The position numbers and the translations under genes are program-made. This document shows, in pieces, positions 18,273 to 28,229 of a stretch of DNA of 64,000 nucleotides. The notes below the pieces were generated by a model. The model made no database searches. It was not told where the DNA came from and saw only the letters and a list, made by a program, of their open reading frames with translations. This DNA is from Rhodopirellula sp. SM50 (GTDB lineage: Bacteria > Planctomycetota > Planctomycetia > Pirellulales > Pirellulaceae). The stretch is taken from assembly GCF_002289565.1 (NCBI RefSeq), contig NZ_NTFY01000075.1:1-64000 (forward strand), written 5' to 3'. The first letter of the stretch is position 1. Each line of letters starts with the position of its first letter.

Positions 18273-21173
18273 ATGTCCTCGATAGAAACGCCTAATCCCT
18301 CGGCAGGTCGAACGAGTTTCTCGTCGGTACTGCGTCCGTTTCGCCGGCGTTGGCTGCTGCTCGCGTCGACGCGGATGCTGCTGTGGTCGCTGGCGGCGGT
18401 TGTTGTGATTTGGTTGACGGCGATGTGGATCGACCTCGTTTGGGCATTACCGGACGAAGTGCGTTGGTGGGTTTCTCGGATCGCACCGCCAGCAGCATTG
18501 ACGATCGCTGCGGCGCTGGTGATGACTCGTTTAGTCTGTCATAACGACGAAACGATTGCCGAACAAATTGACCAGGCGAAGGGCACCGGCGGGGAGATCC
18601 GCGCGGGCTTGCAACTGGAATCGCGGCCACAGCCTCGGCAAAACGCGCTGACGCTGGGACTGGCCTCCATCGCCATCGATCGGTCTCGACAATTGGCGGG
18701 CTCGATCTCGGCGGGCGACGTGTTTCGTTCTGAAACGCTCCGGCGTCCTTCGATCGTCTTGTCGTCCATCTTGGGAGCCGTCTTCTTGGTGGCGATGATC
18801 GTTCCCGGGATTGCGAAGAACCAAGTGCAACGTCTGCTTTCACCCACGTCCGATGTGCCGCCCTACACCGGAGTGCTGATTGAACTGCAGCTGGAACAAG
18901 ATTCGGTTCTGTACGGGGATGACGTGTTGATTCGCGTCACCAGTTCGGGCGCCCGAGTGGAACGCATGCAATTGGTCACGCGAACGCGCCCGGGCGACGA
19001 AAACGTGTTACCGATGTTGCCGGCCGCCGACGCGAGCGATGACGGTTCCGAGTCGCAATGGCAGGCCATGCTGAGCAATGTGACTGAGCCGCTGACGGTG
19101 TACGCGAGAACCGGCCGTTCCCGGTCTCAGTATCACGAACTGTCCGTGACGATGACGCCCCAGTTGCTGCCGCCGACGGTACGGATCACACCGCCCGCCT
19201 ACACGCGTGATGCGACCTATGAAGGTCCGATTCCCGAACACGGCATCCAGGGCTTGGCCGGAACCGAAGTGGCGTGGCGATTGAGCAGCAACCGTCCCCT
19301 GGCAACGGGGACGGTCGCGCTAAAGTATCGCGACGGAACAACCGAATCGCTCCGGTTGCAGCCCGAGTCAGATGTCGCCCGAACGTTTATCAACGGTCAA
19401 CCCGATGCCGTGTCGTCGACCGTGTACGGTTCCATGCCGTTGGTCCGGCCCGGCCAGTTCACGCTGTCGGTGACGGATGTCGACGGGATCACGTCGCGTG
19501 AGACGATCAGCGGCAACATCACGCTGCATCAGGATCAACGCCCGGTCGTTCGTATCACGTCGCCGCGTCCGGTCTCATTGGCGATTCCCGATATCCGCAT
19601 TCCGGTCACGATTGAAGGCGCCGACGACTACGGAATCTCGCGCATGTCTCTGTATCGTTCGTTGAACGGATCGCCGGCGAGCAAAATGGACTTGGAAATC
19701 GACGGAACCCGACAACAACTGGTGCGTTGGAATCTGCCCCTGGGGCGATACGGTTTGACGCCCGGAGACGAAATACAGTTGTTCGCGCGGATCGAGGACA
19801 ACGACCCCGCAGGCGCCAAGGGTGCCGAATCGCCCGTGACGATCGTGCGAATCATCTCGCGGCAGGAATTTGACCAGTTGAATCTCCGTCGCAAAGGCAT
19901 CGAAAGTTTGCAGGCCAAGTACGCCGCGTCGCAGCGGCATTTGGAACAGCTTGCCGAAGCGTTGCGGGCGGTCGACGAAGCCGCCAAAGCGGCCGCCGAA
20001 TCCGGGACACCCGCAGCCCAACAAGCGTTGCACGAAAAACTGGCCGCCGCAGAACAAGCCGCTCAAGCCGCAGCCGAGGCGATGGAAAAATTCAGTCAAG
20101 AAGCGATGCCGATCGACGTCGATCGCGAGTTGACCAAGCGACTTGCCGAACAAGCCAAACAGATTCAAAAACTGTCCGAGCAGTTATCGAGTCTCAAGGC
20201 GGATGATCCAAATTCGCAACAACCCTTGAGCGCGAAACAACAGGAAAACTTGCGCAAGATGGCCGATCAGGTGGCATCAGAACGCAACGAACTTCAACAA
20301 AATGCGTTGCAACCACTGGAGCAACTGCAACAGGTCATGCCGTTGATCGTGGATCAACGACGGTTCGAACAAATTGTCCGTCAACAACGAGACCTGGAAC
20401 GTCGGTTGAACTCATTGAACACCGCGGAGGAGCCGGACTCGCGTCGGATCGCTGAAATGGAATCTCAACAACAGCAATTGCGGCAAGCGCTCGATCAATT
20501 GCTGGACGACATCGAGACGCACGCCCAGACGCTGCCCGATCAGCCGGATCTGGAAAAACTGCGTCAGACCGCGCAGGAATTCGTCGAAGCCGTTCGGGAA
20601 AGTGACGCAGAAGCGAAAATGATGTCCGCTCAATCGGGCCTGTTGAACAACGAGTTTGATGCGGCGCACGACGATGCGAATACGGCCGCCGACATTCTGG
20701 AAAGCTTTCTAGGGCAATGCCAGGGCATGGGCGACAAGGCCTGCGAGAACTGCAAAATGTCGTTCAACCCCGGTTCGGGCGGCGCGAACCTCGGCAATTC
20801 GATCGAGCAGATCCTGGAAATGATGGGCATGAAGCCGGGCGCGAGCGGCATGCGTCCCGGTGGTCAACCCGGAATGGGATTCGGATGGGGAGCCGGCGGA
20901 GGTTATTCCCAACGCCATCCCGGTCCCAACAACGTCGGCATGTACGGCGCGATGCCGTCACCGGTTCAAAGCAACAGCCAGGGACGCGGCGACCGGACAT
21001 CCAACGGAGTCGCTTCGGTTCGCACGGGATCACCGGGCGACGGACAGCCCGATGCGGTCGACGCCGCTCCGACCGACGCCGGTGGTGGTCAAGCCCAACA
21101 AGCAGTCCCGGGAAAGTACCGCGACAAAGTTTCCGAATATTTTCGTCAACTCGCCGAGCAATTGGGAGAGTGA
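18273..21173 (+). CDS. Large membrane protein with coiled coil, DUF4175-like
   Basis: 966 residues. Three hydrophobic segments occur near the N-terminus (about 29-58, 66-87 and 150-169). An extended beta-rich region with repeated P-P-T-V-R-I-T-P-P-like motifs reaches about residue 530. A long Glu/Gln/Ala-rich coiled coil follows at about 532-815, and then a short cysteine-containing patch and a Gly/Met/Pro-rich low-complexity tail. This arrangement matches the DUF4175-type protein commonly encoded after BatA-like genes in planctomycetes and other phyla. The coiled coil suggests an envelope-spanning or oligomeric scaffold role. It is 3 bases upstream of the next gene, supporting cotranscription. 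Confidence 0.75.
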   Translation: MSSIETPNPSAGRTSFSSVLRPFRRRWLLLASTRMLLWSLAAVVVIWLTAMWIDLVWALPDEVRWWVSRIAPPAALTIAAALVMTRLVCHNDETIAEQIDQAKGTGGEIRAGLQLESRPQPRQNALTLGLASIAIDRSRQLAGSISAGDVFRSETLRRPSIVLSSILGAVFLVAMIVPGIAKNQVQRLLSPTSDVPPYTGVLIELQLEQDSVLYGDDVLIRVTSSGARVERMQLVTRTRPGDENVLPMLPAADASDDGSESQWQAMLSNVTEPLTVYARTGRSRSQYHELSVTMTPQLLPPTVRITPPAYTRDATYEGPIPEHGIQGLAGTEVAWRLSSNRPLATGTVALKYRDGTTESLRLQPESDVARTFINGQPDAVSSTVYGSMPLVRPGQFTLSVTDVDGITSRETISGNITLHQDQRPVVRITSPRPVSLAIPDIRIPVTIEGADDYGISRMSLYRSLNGSPASKMDLEIDGTRQQLVRWNLPLGRYGLTPGDEIQLFARIEDNDPAGAKGAESPVTIVRIISRQEFDQLNLRRKGIESLQAKYAASQRHLEQLAEALRAVDEAAKAAAESGTPAAQQALHEKLAAAEQAAQAAAEAMEKFSQEAMPIDVDRELTKRLAEQAKQIQKLSEQLSSLKADDPNSQQPLSAKQQENLRKMADQVASERNELQQNALQPLEQLQQVMPLIVDQRRFEQIVRQQRDLERRLNSLNTAEEPDSRRIAEMESQQQQLRQALDQLLDDIETHAQTLPDQPDLEKLRQTAQEFVEAVRESDAEAKMMSAQSGLLNNEFDAAHDDANTAADILESFLGQCQGMGDKACENCKMSFNPGSGGANLGNSIEQILEMMGMKPGASGMRPGGQPGMGFGWGAGGGYSQRHPGPNNVGMYGAMPSPVQSNSQGRGDRTSNGVASVRTGSPGDGQPDAVDAAPTDAGGGQAQQAVPGKYRDKVSEYFRQLAEQLGE

Positions 21174-21176
21174 ACC

Positions 21177-21923
21177 ATGTGCTTTCAACGATCGAAATTC
21201 AGCCGGCTGCTTCTCATCGTCTGCGGACTCTCCTTGGCGTGCCTCGTCGCGTCCGTGCGAGCCGAGGAGCCGGAGACTCCGGACGCAGCGAAGGGAGACA
21301 CCAATGTGGTGGCCGATCCGGAGTCGCAGGGAGGCGAATCGGAAAGCATTGTCCAAGTGGCGAATTTGATCTATGCCGGTACGAAGACGAGCGAATGCTT
21401 CGCCGATGACTTTCTACGCAAGGCGGAAGTCGACTCCTCGATCAGCACGACGCGCAGACTGCACTCGGTCAAGTTGGCTTCCGACGAAATCTACAACTTT
21501 CCGATGCTGATCATGACCGGAGAAGGCGAATTCGAATTGCTGCCTGAGGAACGCGACCACTTGCGGCGGTTCGTTCAACGCGGCGGTTTCCTCTTGGCGT
21601 CGGCCGGCTGCTCGTCGCCCGAATGGAACCGTTCCTTCCGCCGCGAAATGGTCAAAGTCTTTTCGGAACACGCGATGGAACCACTGCCGATGGATCACCT
21701 GATTTTTCATACCGCGTACGACATCAGTGAACTCAAAGCCAAACATGGAACGCCTCGACCTATCGAAGGAATCCACTGGGGTTCTCGGCTCGGCGTGCTG
21801 TACTCACAGGACGGATTGAACGACACCTCGAATGCTCAAGGCTGTTGTTGCTGTGGCGGAAACGAAATCACGAACGCGGAACAAGTCAACGTCAACATCG
21901 TCATTTACAGCTTACTGCAATGA
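21177..21923 (+). CDS. Exported DUF4159-domain protein
   Basis: 248 residues with a Sec signal peptide (S-R-L-L-L-I-V-C-G-L-S-L-A) cleaved near A-S-V-R-A-E. The mature part fits the DUF4159 pattern: N-terminal L-I-Y-A-G, F-P-M-L-I-M-T-G in the middle, and the L-R-R-F-V-Q-R-G-G-F-L segment. This family is a class I glutamine-amidotransferase-like fold often found with MoxR/BatA genes. A run of four cysteines (G-C-C-C-C-G-G) near the C-terminus is unusual and could bind a metal. The stop overlaps the next ATG as ATGA. Confidence 0.85.
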   Translation: MCFQRSKFSRLLLIVCGLSLACLVASVRAEEPETPDAAKGDTNVVADPESQGGESESIVQVANLIYAGTKTSECFADDFLRKAEVDSSISTTRRLHSVKLASDEIYNFPMLIMTGEGEFELLPEERDHLRRFVQRGGFLLASAGCSSPEWNRSFRREMVKVFSEHAMEPLPMDHLIFHTAYDISELKAKHGTPRPIEGIHWGSRLGVLYSQDGLNDTSNAQGCCCCGGNEITNAEQVNVNIVIYSLLQ

Positions 21924-23311
21924 GAACGTCGTCGCGTGCGGGAACCACGCTCCTGCGAAACACGATCGCCAAGCAGATTGGCTGGCTGACGTTGCTGCTG
22001 ATGGCCACGGGGTGTCGCGAGCAGGCGCCGGCGACGTTCGGCGTGATTTTCAGCGGCGATACTGCCGGGTGGATCACACCCTGCGGCTGCGCCTCGAATC
22101 AATCCGGCGGGCTGGCCCGACGGGGAACGCTGATCGACCAGAATCGGAACGAATGCCCGACCCTGTTTGTTGACGTGGGAGGTTCTTCCAGTGGCACGTC
22201 GGACTATCACCAAGTCAAACTCGAATCGATTCTTCGTGGCATGGTGCTGATGGATTTGCGCGCCCACAACGTCGGCAAACCCGAAACCGATCTCGGTCCG
22301 GCCGTGCTGCGACGACTCGCCGATGCGACCGACACACCATGGCTCTCGACCAATCTTGTTCCCCGGGCCGGTGATTGGATTCCCGAACGACTGATCGTCG
22401 AGCAAATCGGCGGGTGCAGCGTGGGAATCGCCGGAGTGATGGACCCCGACATGATCGACAGCGATGCCTGGACCGCCCGGGATCCTGTCTCCGCGGTCAT
22501 CGACGCGTTCGACCAGTCGGAAACGGACGTTCGAATCGTGCTGGCCTACATGGACCAACAGAAACTACAGTCGCTCGCCGCGGCGCTGCCCGAAGTCCAC
22601 GGGGTTTTGGGAGGACCGACCGGCCAATCGATGAGCCCGAAGCAGATCGGCGACGTGACGGTGATGTCGGCGACGAACAAGGGAAAGTACGTCGGCAAGT
22701 TGGTCTTCAGGGGCTCAGTCGACTCGTCGAACTACCGCGCCACCGATGCCAACGTGATCGAAGTTTCCAGCGACTTGAAGGAAGACGATCGGCAACTCGA
22801 TAACTTGAAGCTCTACTACGAACGCTTGTCGACGATCGACTTTTCAGCCGATCAAACCGGTTTGGTGTCCGGGCTGGCCAGTGGCCGCGACGGATATGAA
22901 ATCGCCGGCTCGCAGCGTTGCGCCGCTTGCCATGCCGCGGACGATTCATTGTGGCATCGGTCCCGTCACGCTCATGCCTGGGAAGTCCTGGTCAGTAAGG
23001 GCGCGCAGTTCGACCCGTCGTGCCAACAGTGCCATACCACCGGGTATGGGCTCGAAGGCGGGTTCCGAAATGTTGCCGCGTCCGGTCAGCAAGTGCATGT
23101 CGGGTGTGAAAACTGTCACGGTCCGTCACGCCGGCACGTCGACAACCCCAAGATCAAGACGCCATGGGTTGCAGCGAGACAGTGTGTGCGCTGCCATGAT
23201 CGCGAGAACAGCCCGCATTTCCAATACGATGTCTACTGGGCCAAGATTATCCATGGCGTCGATCCGATCCGGTCGGGTGACGACCCCAATTCTTCCGAGG
23301 CCGAATTGTGA
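21920..23311 (+). CDS. Lipoprotein fusing a 5'-nucleotidase-like fold to a four-haem cytochrome c
   Basis: 463 residues. The ATG at 21920 overlaps the previous stop (ATGA); an earlier in-frame start at 21845 would lie inside that gene. The signal ends in L-L-M-A-T-G-C, a probable lipobox. The N-terminal half resembles a metallophosphatase/5'-nucleotidase domain, with G-D-T-A-G and a C-G-C motif in place of part of the usual metal site, so catalysis is doubtful. The C-terminal part carries four C-x2-C-H haem sites at 334, 368, 396 and 422, like cytochrome c554-type multihaem proteins. It is predicted to be periplasmic or outer-envelope and electron-carrying. The partner is unknown. Its downstream stop overlaps the GTG of the next gene. 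Confidence 0.85.
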   Translation: MRTSSRAGTTLLRNTIAKQIGWLTLLLMATGCREQAPATFGVIFSGDTAGWITPCGCASNQSGGLARRGTLIDQNRNECPTLFVDVGGSSSGTSDYHQVKLESILRGMVLMDLRAHNVGKPETDLGPAVLRRLADATDTPWLSTNLVPRAGDWIPERLIVEQIGGCSVGIAGVMDPDMIDSDAWTARDPVSAVIDAFDQSETDVRIVLAYMDQQKLQSLAAALPEVHGVLGGPTGQSMSPKQIGDVTVMSATNKGKYVGKLVFRGSVDSSNYRATDANVIEVSSDLKEDDRQLDNLKLYYERLSTIDFSADQTGLVSGLASGRDGYEIAGSQRCAACHAADDSLWHRSRHAHAWEVLVSKGAQFDPSCQQCHTTGYGLEGGFRNVAASGQQVHVGCENCHGPSRRHVDNPKIKTPWVAARQCVRCHDRENSPHFQYDVYWAKIIHGVDPIRSGDDPNSSEAEL

Positions 23312-26300
23312 GCAAGCGAACGTTGCCCTTGTGGGTCGCCGTTGTTGGCTGCCTCGTCAGTTGTTATCCCGCCAATCCCGCGCGATCGGATGATCCGCCC
23401 GGAAATTCCTCCGCCAAGACCGATCAAGAATCCGTCGATCTAATCGATGGATTTTTCGGTTCCGGCCAAAGCAAATCAAAAACGCCAGGCGAATCAACAA
23501 CGCCAGAATCGAAATCGGAGTTGACGTCAGCCGATGAAGGCTCTGAAGGCGTTTCGACTGGATCGAGCGTTGAATCGGGGCCGGCGGAAAACGCGAAGCC
23601 GAAATCTAAAAAAAGACGTCGAGTGGGAGACCGCATCGAAGCGGTTCACGGGTTCGAATCGGGCCGGCAGCTGGCACTGCTGGAGCAGCGTCCGCTTCTG
23701 GTACTCTTTGGTGCCGAGTGGTGTCAGTGGTGTCGTTTGCTGGAGCAAGAGTTGGCGACCGAGGAAGCCGAGTCCATCCTGAAGGATTGGGTGGTGGCGT
23801 TTGTCGATGTCGATTTGAACGAAGCCGTCGCGGAACGCTTCCAAGTCGGCGCGTTGCCCTCGCTTCGTATTCTTGACGGAGCGGGCGCGGTCATCGCATC
23901 GCAATCCGGCTACCAACCGTTGAACGAACTGGAAGCTTGGCTGGATGAACACCAGCAACAGGCGGACCCTGTTCTGCAGTCGGTGCTTTTTGCTTCCGAC
24001 ACACCCGACTCCGACGAGATCAAACAACTCGCGGAATTGTTGTCCTGGCGATCGGCTTCTGTGCGGACCGCGGCCGCGAAACGGATGGCCGACCATCGGG
24101 GTGTGACCGCGGCGGCTGTGGTCGACAAACTGCGTGTCGGCAACCTTTCCGCTCAGTTAACGGCGCTGGAAATCCTAGCCACGTGGCATGCTCCGACGGC
24201 CGGGATCGATCCCTGGGTACCGGATTCGATCAACGCCGAAACCACCACCCCGTTGGTCGAGTGGCTCAGAGCGTTGCCCGCGGCGAATGATCCGGCGGGA
24301 TCGGATTCGGACACGTCCCAGGCAGACCGGCAACAGGTCGGCGAGCTGCTGCGTGAACTGATCACCGCGCCCAGCTTGCGTCACGGCGAGCTGATCCAGC
24401 GTGCGGTCGCAGTCGGGCAGCCGGCGGCCACTGAATCCAAGCGAATCGAGTCGACCGTGGAATCGTTGACCGACCGCCAGCGACAATTGCTGCGGCAAGT
24501 GCGTTACAGCGTCTTCGCCGGCCGGACGACGCGACTGGCAAACGCCGGGTTGATCGAATCGCTCGCCAAACTGGACGGCCCCACGCATTATGCAGCGGCG
24601 GAAAAACTGCTCGCCGGCGTGAGTTCGCAAGATGAGCCGCTGATCGATGAACTGTCCACCGATCGCGATCCCTTGGTCCGAGAATTGACTGTTGCTGCCC
24701 TGCACCGAATCGGGGCACTGACCAGCGGTGAACGGATTCGAAAGTTGTTGTCTGATGAGAGTCCCAGTGTTCGTACCGCCGTGCTGAAACAACTCTCCGA
24801 AGATCCTGACGATGAAATCACCAAACGCCTCGTCGAATACCTGCGAACCGAATCGGACGAGGATCTGCTGCTCTATGCGACCAAGATTCTCGGCAAGTTG
24901 TCGACCAACGTGGAAGCGAGTGATGCGTTGGCGGATTTGATCGACGACGAACGTTGGCGAGTCCGAGCCGCCGCATTGGATGCGGTCAGCGAGTTCGTCA
25001 GCAAAAATCGTTACTCGTTCAGTTTCGAGGGCAGCGGTTCGGTCGTCAGCGAACCGATCGCGGATGCCGTCATGAAGCACACCAGTGATCCCGACCCGTT
25101 CGTCGCCAAGAAGGCTCAGTTCTTGGTACCGAAGGTGGTCAGCAAACGCACTGCAGGGGCCGTCGCGCAGTTCCTGCTCTCGGACATGGATCGCAGTCGC
25201 CAGATCATTGCGTCGGTGGAAGAACACGAACGCGGGGAATTGATGGTTCCCCTGATTGATTTGAGTAAAAAATGGCTCGACGGCGACGACCCAAAGAATC
25301 ATGCCAACGCGGCGCTACTGATGGCGGAGATTTCGCCGACCTCGCTCCGCTATCGCTTGGACGATCTCTTGCAATCGGAGAACCGCGATGTCCGGGTGGC
25401 GGCGATGCGGGCCTTCATTCCCTGTGTGGAAGAGTTCCGGGAAAAAAGCGTTGCAGACGAGTTGGAGCGGTGGCGGCTCGCGTTCTCGACGACCGAAGGG
25501 CGGGCGATCGCAGCGATCCAATTGATGCGACCCATCCCCGAGCGTTTCAGTAAAACGAGCGAGGCAACCACCGCTTTAGACAACGAAACGGTTGCGGAAA
25601 AGCTGAAAGCGTCCGGACAAGACACGACGTCGGACCAAGAATCAACGTCGGACCAAGAATCAACTCCGGAAACGGATCAACTCGACCAGATCGGCGGATT
25701 CTTTGGAGCAAGCGGATCGAACCAGGATGCAGAGCCGGAATCCGACATGGAAACGTCAGCGGAGGATTCGTCCCCGCTGGATTTGGCGGCGTCGCTGTTT
25801 GGCAACGCACCGGCGAATCCTGCCGGGCAATCCGAAGCAAACGACGGCGAAGACTCCGAGGGGCTGTCACACGTGGACCCCAGTCGACTCGGAAGTGCAG
25901 CTTACTGGTTGACTCGGTGGCAGCAGCACGACGAGAGTCTTGCGCGGCCTACCTGGATCCGTAACTGCGAACCGATCCTGCGTCAGATTGCCGACGCCGG
26001 CGCGACCGAGGAAGGCGGCGGGCAAGGCACGGAGCAAGGCAGCGAAACCGAACGTCGCTGGGCCTACGCGGCGTTGGCGACGTGTGGGGATGTCGGCCGC
26101 GCCGACGCGATCCTGCAAGCGGCGCAGCAGGCCTCCGACACCGATCCGGGGATTGATTTGGTCGTCGCCTGGTTGCCGCCGGAAGCTCGCTTGAAATGGC
26201 TGCGTGATCATCTGGACGACCTGACGTCGCAAGAGCGGGAATCTTCGTTGGCAGCGAACTGGGACGCCGCCACGTTGATCGAGTCGACAGACATCGCAAA

Positions 26301-27213
26301 CGCGTTGAATGAATTTCTTGGTCGGCCCGAGGACCTGTCGAACGAAGCGTTGACCCGATCGGTCCACTTGCTGCAACGTGCCCTCACCGGCGGGCTAGGC
26401 GATCATGATTCGACGTTCGTCGACGAAGACGCCTTGGCGACGGATGATTCCGGCCTGTTAGCCAAACCTATCGTCAGTGGCATTCACCCCCGCCAAGCCG
26501 AGGTCACGCAATGGCTGATCGACCGATACACGTCGGCACAATCGCCTCGGCATCGCGCCGTGCTTTTGGCGGTACTCGCCAGAGTCAGTCGCCGTCATGC
26601 GACCGCCGAGGCGCTCGCTTTGGTCGAACAGTCTCCCGAAGACGCGGTTCTGCGCCGCACCGCAACCGCGTTGGCGTTGGGTGACCTGTCGTCGCTCTCT
26701 GTCGATCGTGCCGTCGTCTTATTGGAACATTCGAACCAAGCGATGGTCGACGCGGCGTTAGAGCGACTGAGTTCCAACAACTCGTTTGAAGGGATATTGG
26801 AAGAGCACATCGGCGTTCCCGTGGTCTATCGCAGCGCGGGGTTGTACCCGCTGCAGATGACGAAACAGTCGCTGTCGGAAGACACCTTGAACCGACTGAG
26901 CGAGAGTGAGAACAAGACCTCGGCCGCGATCGCCGACACGCTGCTCGTTTCACTGGGAAAAGAAATACCGCTCGATCCGCTACTCGATCGACTCGGCGGA
27001 GTCGAACGTCCGCTGACGTTACTGACGATCGCGTTGGCAAAAGCGGAACGGACGGACGATGACGCGATCGAGATCTATCGTCGCTGCGCGGAAGTGGTCG
27101 AGTGGCAGGACGAGGAGGCTGTTCGGTCCGCGCTCGAGCCACTCCGCGACGACCGCGTCAAAAAAATCATCAAGACCCATCTTCAAGAATACGATGGCAT
27201 GTTTTCCTTTTAA
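23308..27213 (+). CDS. Exported thioredoxin-like protein with HEAT repeats
   Basis: 1301 residues from a GTG start at 23308 that overlaps the previous stop (GTGA). An N-terminal signal segment (P-L-W-V-A-V-V-G-C-L-V-S-C) is followed by a low-complexity Ser/Glu/Lys linker to about residue 105. A thioredoxin-fold domain has the active-site pair in W-C-Q-W-C (Cys139 and Cys142), with C-x-x-C spacing. From about residue 230 there are many HEAT-type helical repeats, interrupted near 755-860 by an acidic low-complexity stretch with repeated Asp/Gln/Glu/Ser/Thr. It is probably periplasmic; reduction of cytochrome maturation or envelope disulfides is inference from the cytochrome neighbour. Confidence 0.82.
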   Translation: MSKRTLPLWVAVVGCLVSCYPANPARSDDPPGNSSAKTDQESVDLIDGFFGSGQSKSKTPGESTTPESKSELTSADEGSEGVSTGSSVESGPAENAKPKSKKRRRVGDRIEAVHGFESGRQLALLEQRPLLVLFGAEWCQWCRLLEQELATEEAESILKDWVVAFVDVDLNEAVAERFQVGALPSLRILDGAGAVIASQSGYQPLNELEAWLDEHQQQADPVLQSVLFASDTPDSDEIKQLAELLSWRSASVRTAAAKRMADHRGVTAAAVVDKLRVGNLSAQLTALEILATWHAPTAGIDPWVPDSINAETTTPLVEWLRALPAANDPAGSDSDTSQADRQQVGELLRELITAPSLRHGELIQRAVAVGQPAATESKRIESTVESLTDRQRQLLRQVRYSVFAGRTTRLANAGLIESLAKLDGPTHYAAAEKLLAGVSSQDEPLIDELSTDRDPLVRELTVAALHRIGALTSGERIRKLLSDESPSVRTAVLKQLSEDPDDEITKRLVEYLRTESDEDLLLYATKILGKLSTNVEASDALADLIDDERWRVRAAALDAVSEFVSKNRYSFSFEGSGSVVSEPIADAVMKHTSDPDPFVAKKAQFLVPKVVSKRTAGAVAQFLLSDMDRSRQIIASVEEHERGELMVPLIDLSKKWLDGDDPKNHANAALLMAEISPTSLRYRLDDLLQSENRDVRVAAMRAFIPCVEEFREKSVADELERWRLAFSTTEGRAIAAIQLMRPIPERFSKTSEATTALDNETVAEKLKASGQDTTSDQESTSDQESTPETDQLDQIGGFFGASGSNQDAEPESDMETSAEDSSPLDLAASLFGNAPANPAGQSEANDGEDSEGLSHVDPSRLGSAAYWLTRWQQHDESLARPTWIRNCEPILRQIADAGATEEGGGQGTEQGSETERRWAYAALATCGDVGRADAILQAAQQASDTDPGIDLVVAWLPPEARLKWLRDHLDDLTSQERESSLAANWDAATLIESTDIANALNEFLGRPEDLSNEALTRSVHLLQRALTGGLGDHDSTFVDEDALATDDSGLLAKPIVSGIHPRQAEVTQWLIDRYTSAQSPRHRAVLLAVLARVSRRHATAEALALVEQSPEDAVLRRTATALALGDLSSLSVDRAVVLLEHSNQAMVDAALERLSSNNSFEGILEEHIGVPVVYRSAGLYPLQMTKQSLSEDTLNRLSESENKTSAAIADTLLVSLGKEIPLDPLLDRLGGVERPLTLLTIALAKAERTDDDAIEIYRRCAEVVEWQDEEAVRSALEPLRDDRVKKIIKTHLQEYDGMFSF

Positions 27214-27248
27214 CCCGTCCTCACACTATCGCACTTTGGGAGTAGATC

Positions 27249-28229
27249 ATGAAATGGGACGCGACGCGAATGGCACCGAACCGGCCTTTACGAACCACAC
27301 ACCTGGCCTGGATTGTCTTGGCAATCGGCTTGCTGACTCCGGCAATGACCGTTGCCCAATCTTCGTCCATGCCCGAAGGCATCGTCGCGCGTGGGACGGC
27401 CGTCGTCGCGGTCGAGCCGTCCGCGCTCCGGTTGAGGATGTCGATTCAAGCGCAGGGAAAAGACGCCAAATCGGCCGTGCGTTCGTTGGCGGCGCACAAG
27501 GAACGTGTTCGCAAAGAATTGGGCGAGATGAACGCGGATACCGATTCGATTCAATTCACCTCGACGCAACTCTCCTCCGGTGGGAGCGACAACTCCGAGC
27601 AACGTCAGTACATGCAGATGATGCAAATGATGCAGCGGCAAATGGGACAAGCCGCTCCCGACATGGATTCTGTTCCGACCGTTTACACCGCAACCACGTC
27701 ACTGAAAGTCGATTGGCCGCTGCCGACCAAAGATGCCGACGCACTCTCACTGCTGCCGCAAGGGCTGAGAGACCAAATCAGCCAGCGCGATTTCAAAGGA
27801 GAGAAGAATAAGCCGGAAATCGATGAGGAGTCGCTTGAAAAGATGAAAGAAATGCAGGCGATGATGGACGAGAACTATGGCTACTCGATCGACGGCAGCA
27901 ATAGTGGCGAACCCAACATTTTGTTTGTCGGCAAAATCAGTGACGAGCAACGGCGCGAGGCGATGAAGTCGGCGATCGAGAAGGCAAAGAAGTCGGCCGC
28001 CCTGTCCGCCGAAGCACTCGACGTCAAATTGGGAAAATTAAAAACGCTGTGGCCCACGGAAAATGGGAGCTCGTCCGGTGCCTCCTCGTATTCGGCGTAC
28101 ATGGCGTCCGAAATGTACTGGTCGGACGATGGAGAAGACGATGGGGAGGCAGGAGAGGATGTCACCGCAAACGCGATCGACGGCCTCCGATTCCAAGTCA
28201 GCGTCTTCGCGGTCTACGACTTCGAATGA
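27249..28229 (+). CDS. Exported SIMPL-domain (DUF541) protein
   Basis: 326 residues with a signal peptide (W-I-V-L-A-I-G-L-L-T-P-A-M-T-V-A-Q). The mature start E-G-I-V-A-R-G-T-A-V-V-A-V-E-P matches the opening of SIMPL/DUF541 domains. A Met/Gln-rich segment around residues 117-140 and an acidic insertion near 285-300 interrupt the domain. The family is periplasmic and of unclear role; some members bind oxidised or aldehyde stress products. It is separated from the thioredoxin/HEAT gene by 35 bases and is probably the last gene of the cluster. Confidence 0.82.
   Translation: MKWDATRMAPNRPLRTTHLAWIVLAIGLLTPAMTVAQSSSMPEGIVARGTAVVAVEPSALRLRMSIQAQGKDAKSAVRSLAAHKERVRKELGEMNADTDSIQFTSTQLSSGGSDNSEQRQYMQMMQMMQRQMGQAAPDMDSVPTVYTATTSLKVDWPLPTKDADALSLLPQGLRDQISQRDFKGEKNKPEIDEESLEKMKEMQAMMDENYGYSIDGSNSGEPNILFVGKISDEQRREAMKSAIEKAKKSAALSAEALDVKLGKLKTLWPTENGSSSGASSYSAYMASEMYWSDDGEDDGEAGEDVTANAIDGLRFQVSVFAVYDFE

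Noticed and set aside
24175-25302. Minus-strand open frame opposite the HEAT-repeat gene
   Set aside because: Shadow of the HEAT-repeat coding frame; the plus strand has the thioredoxin and HEAT features.
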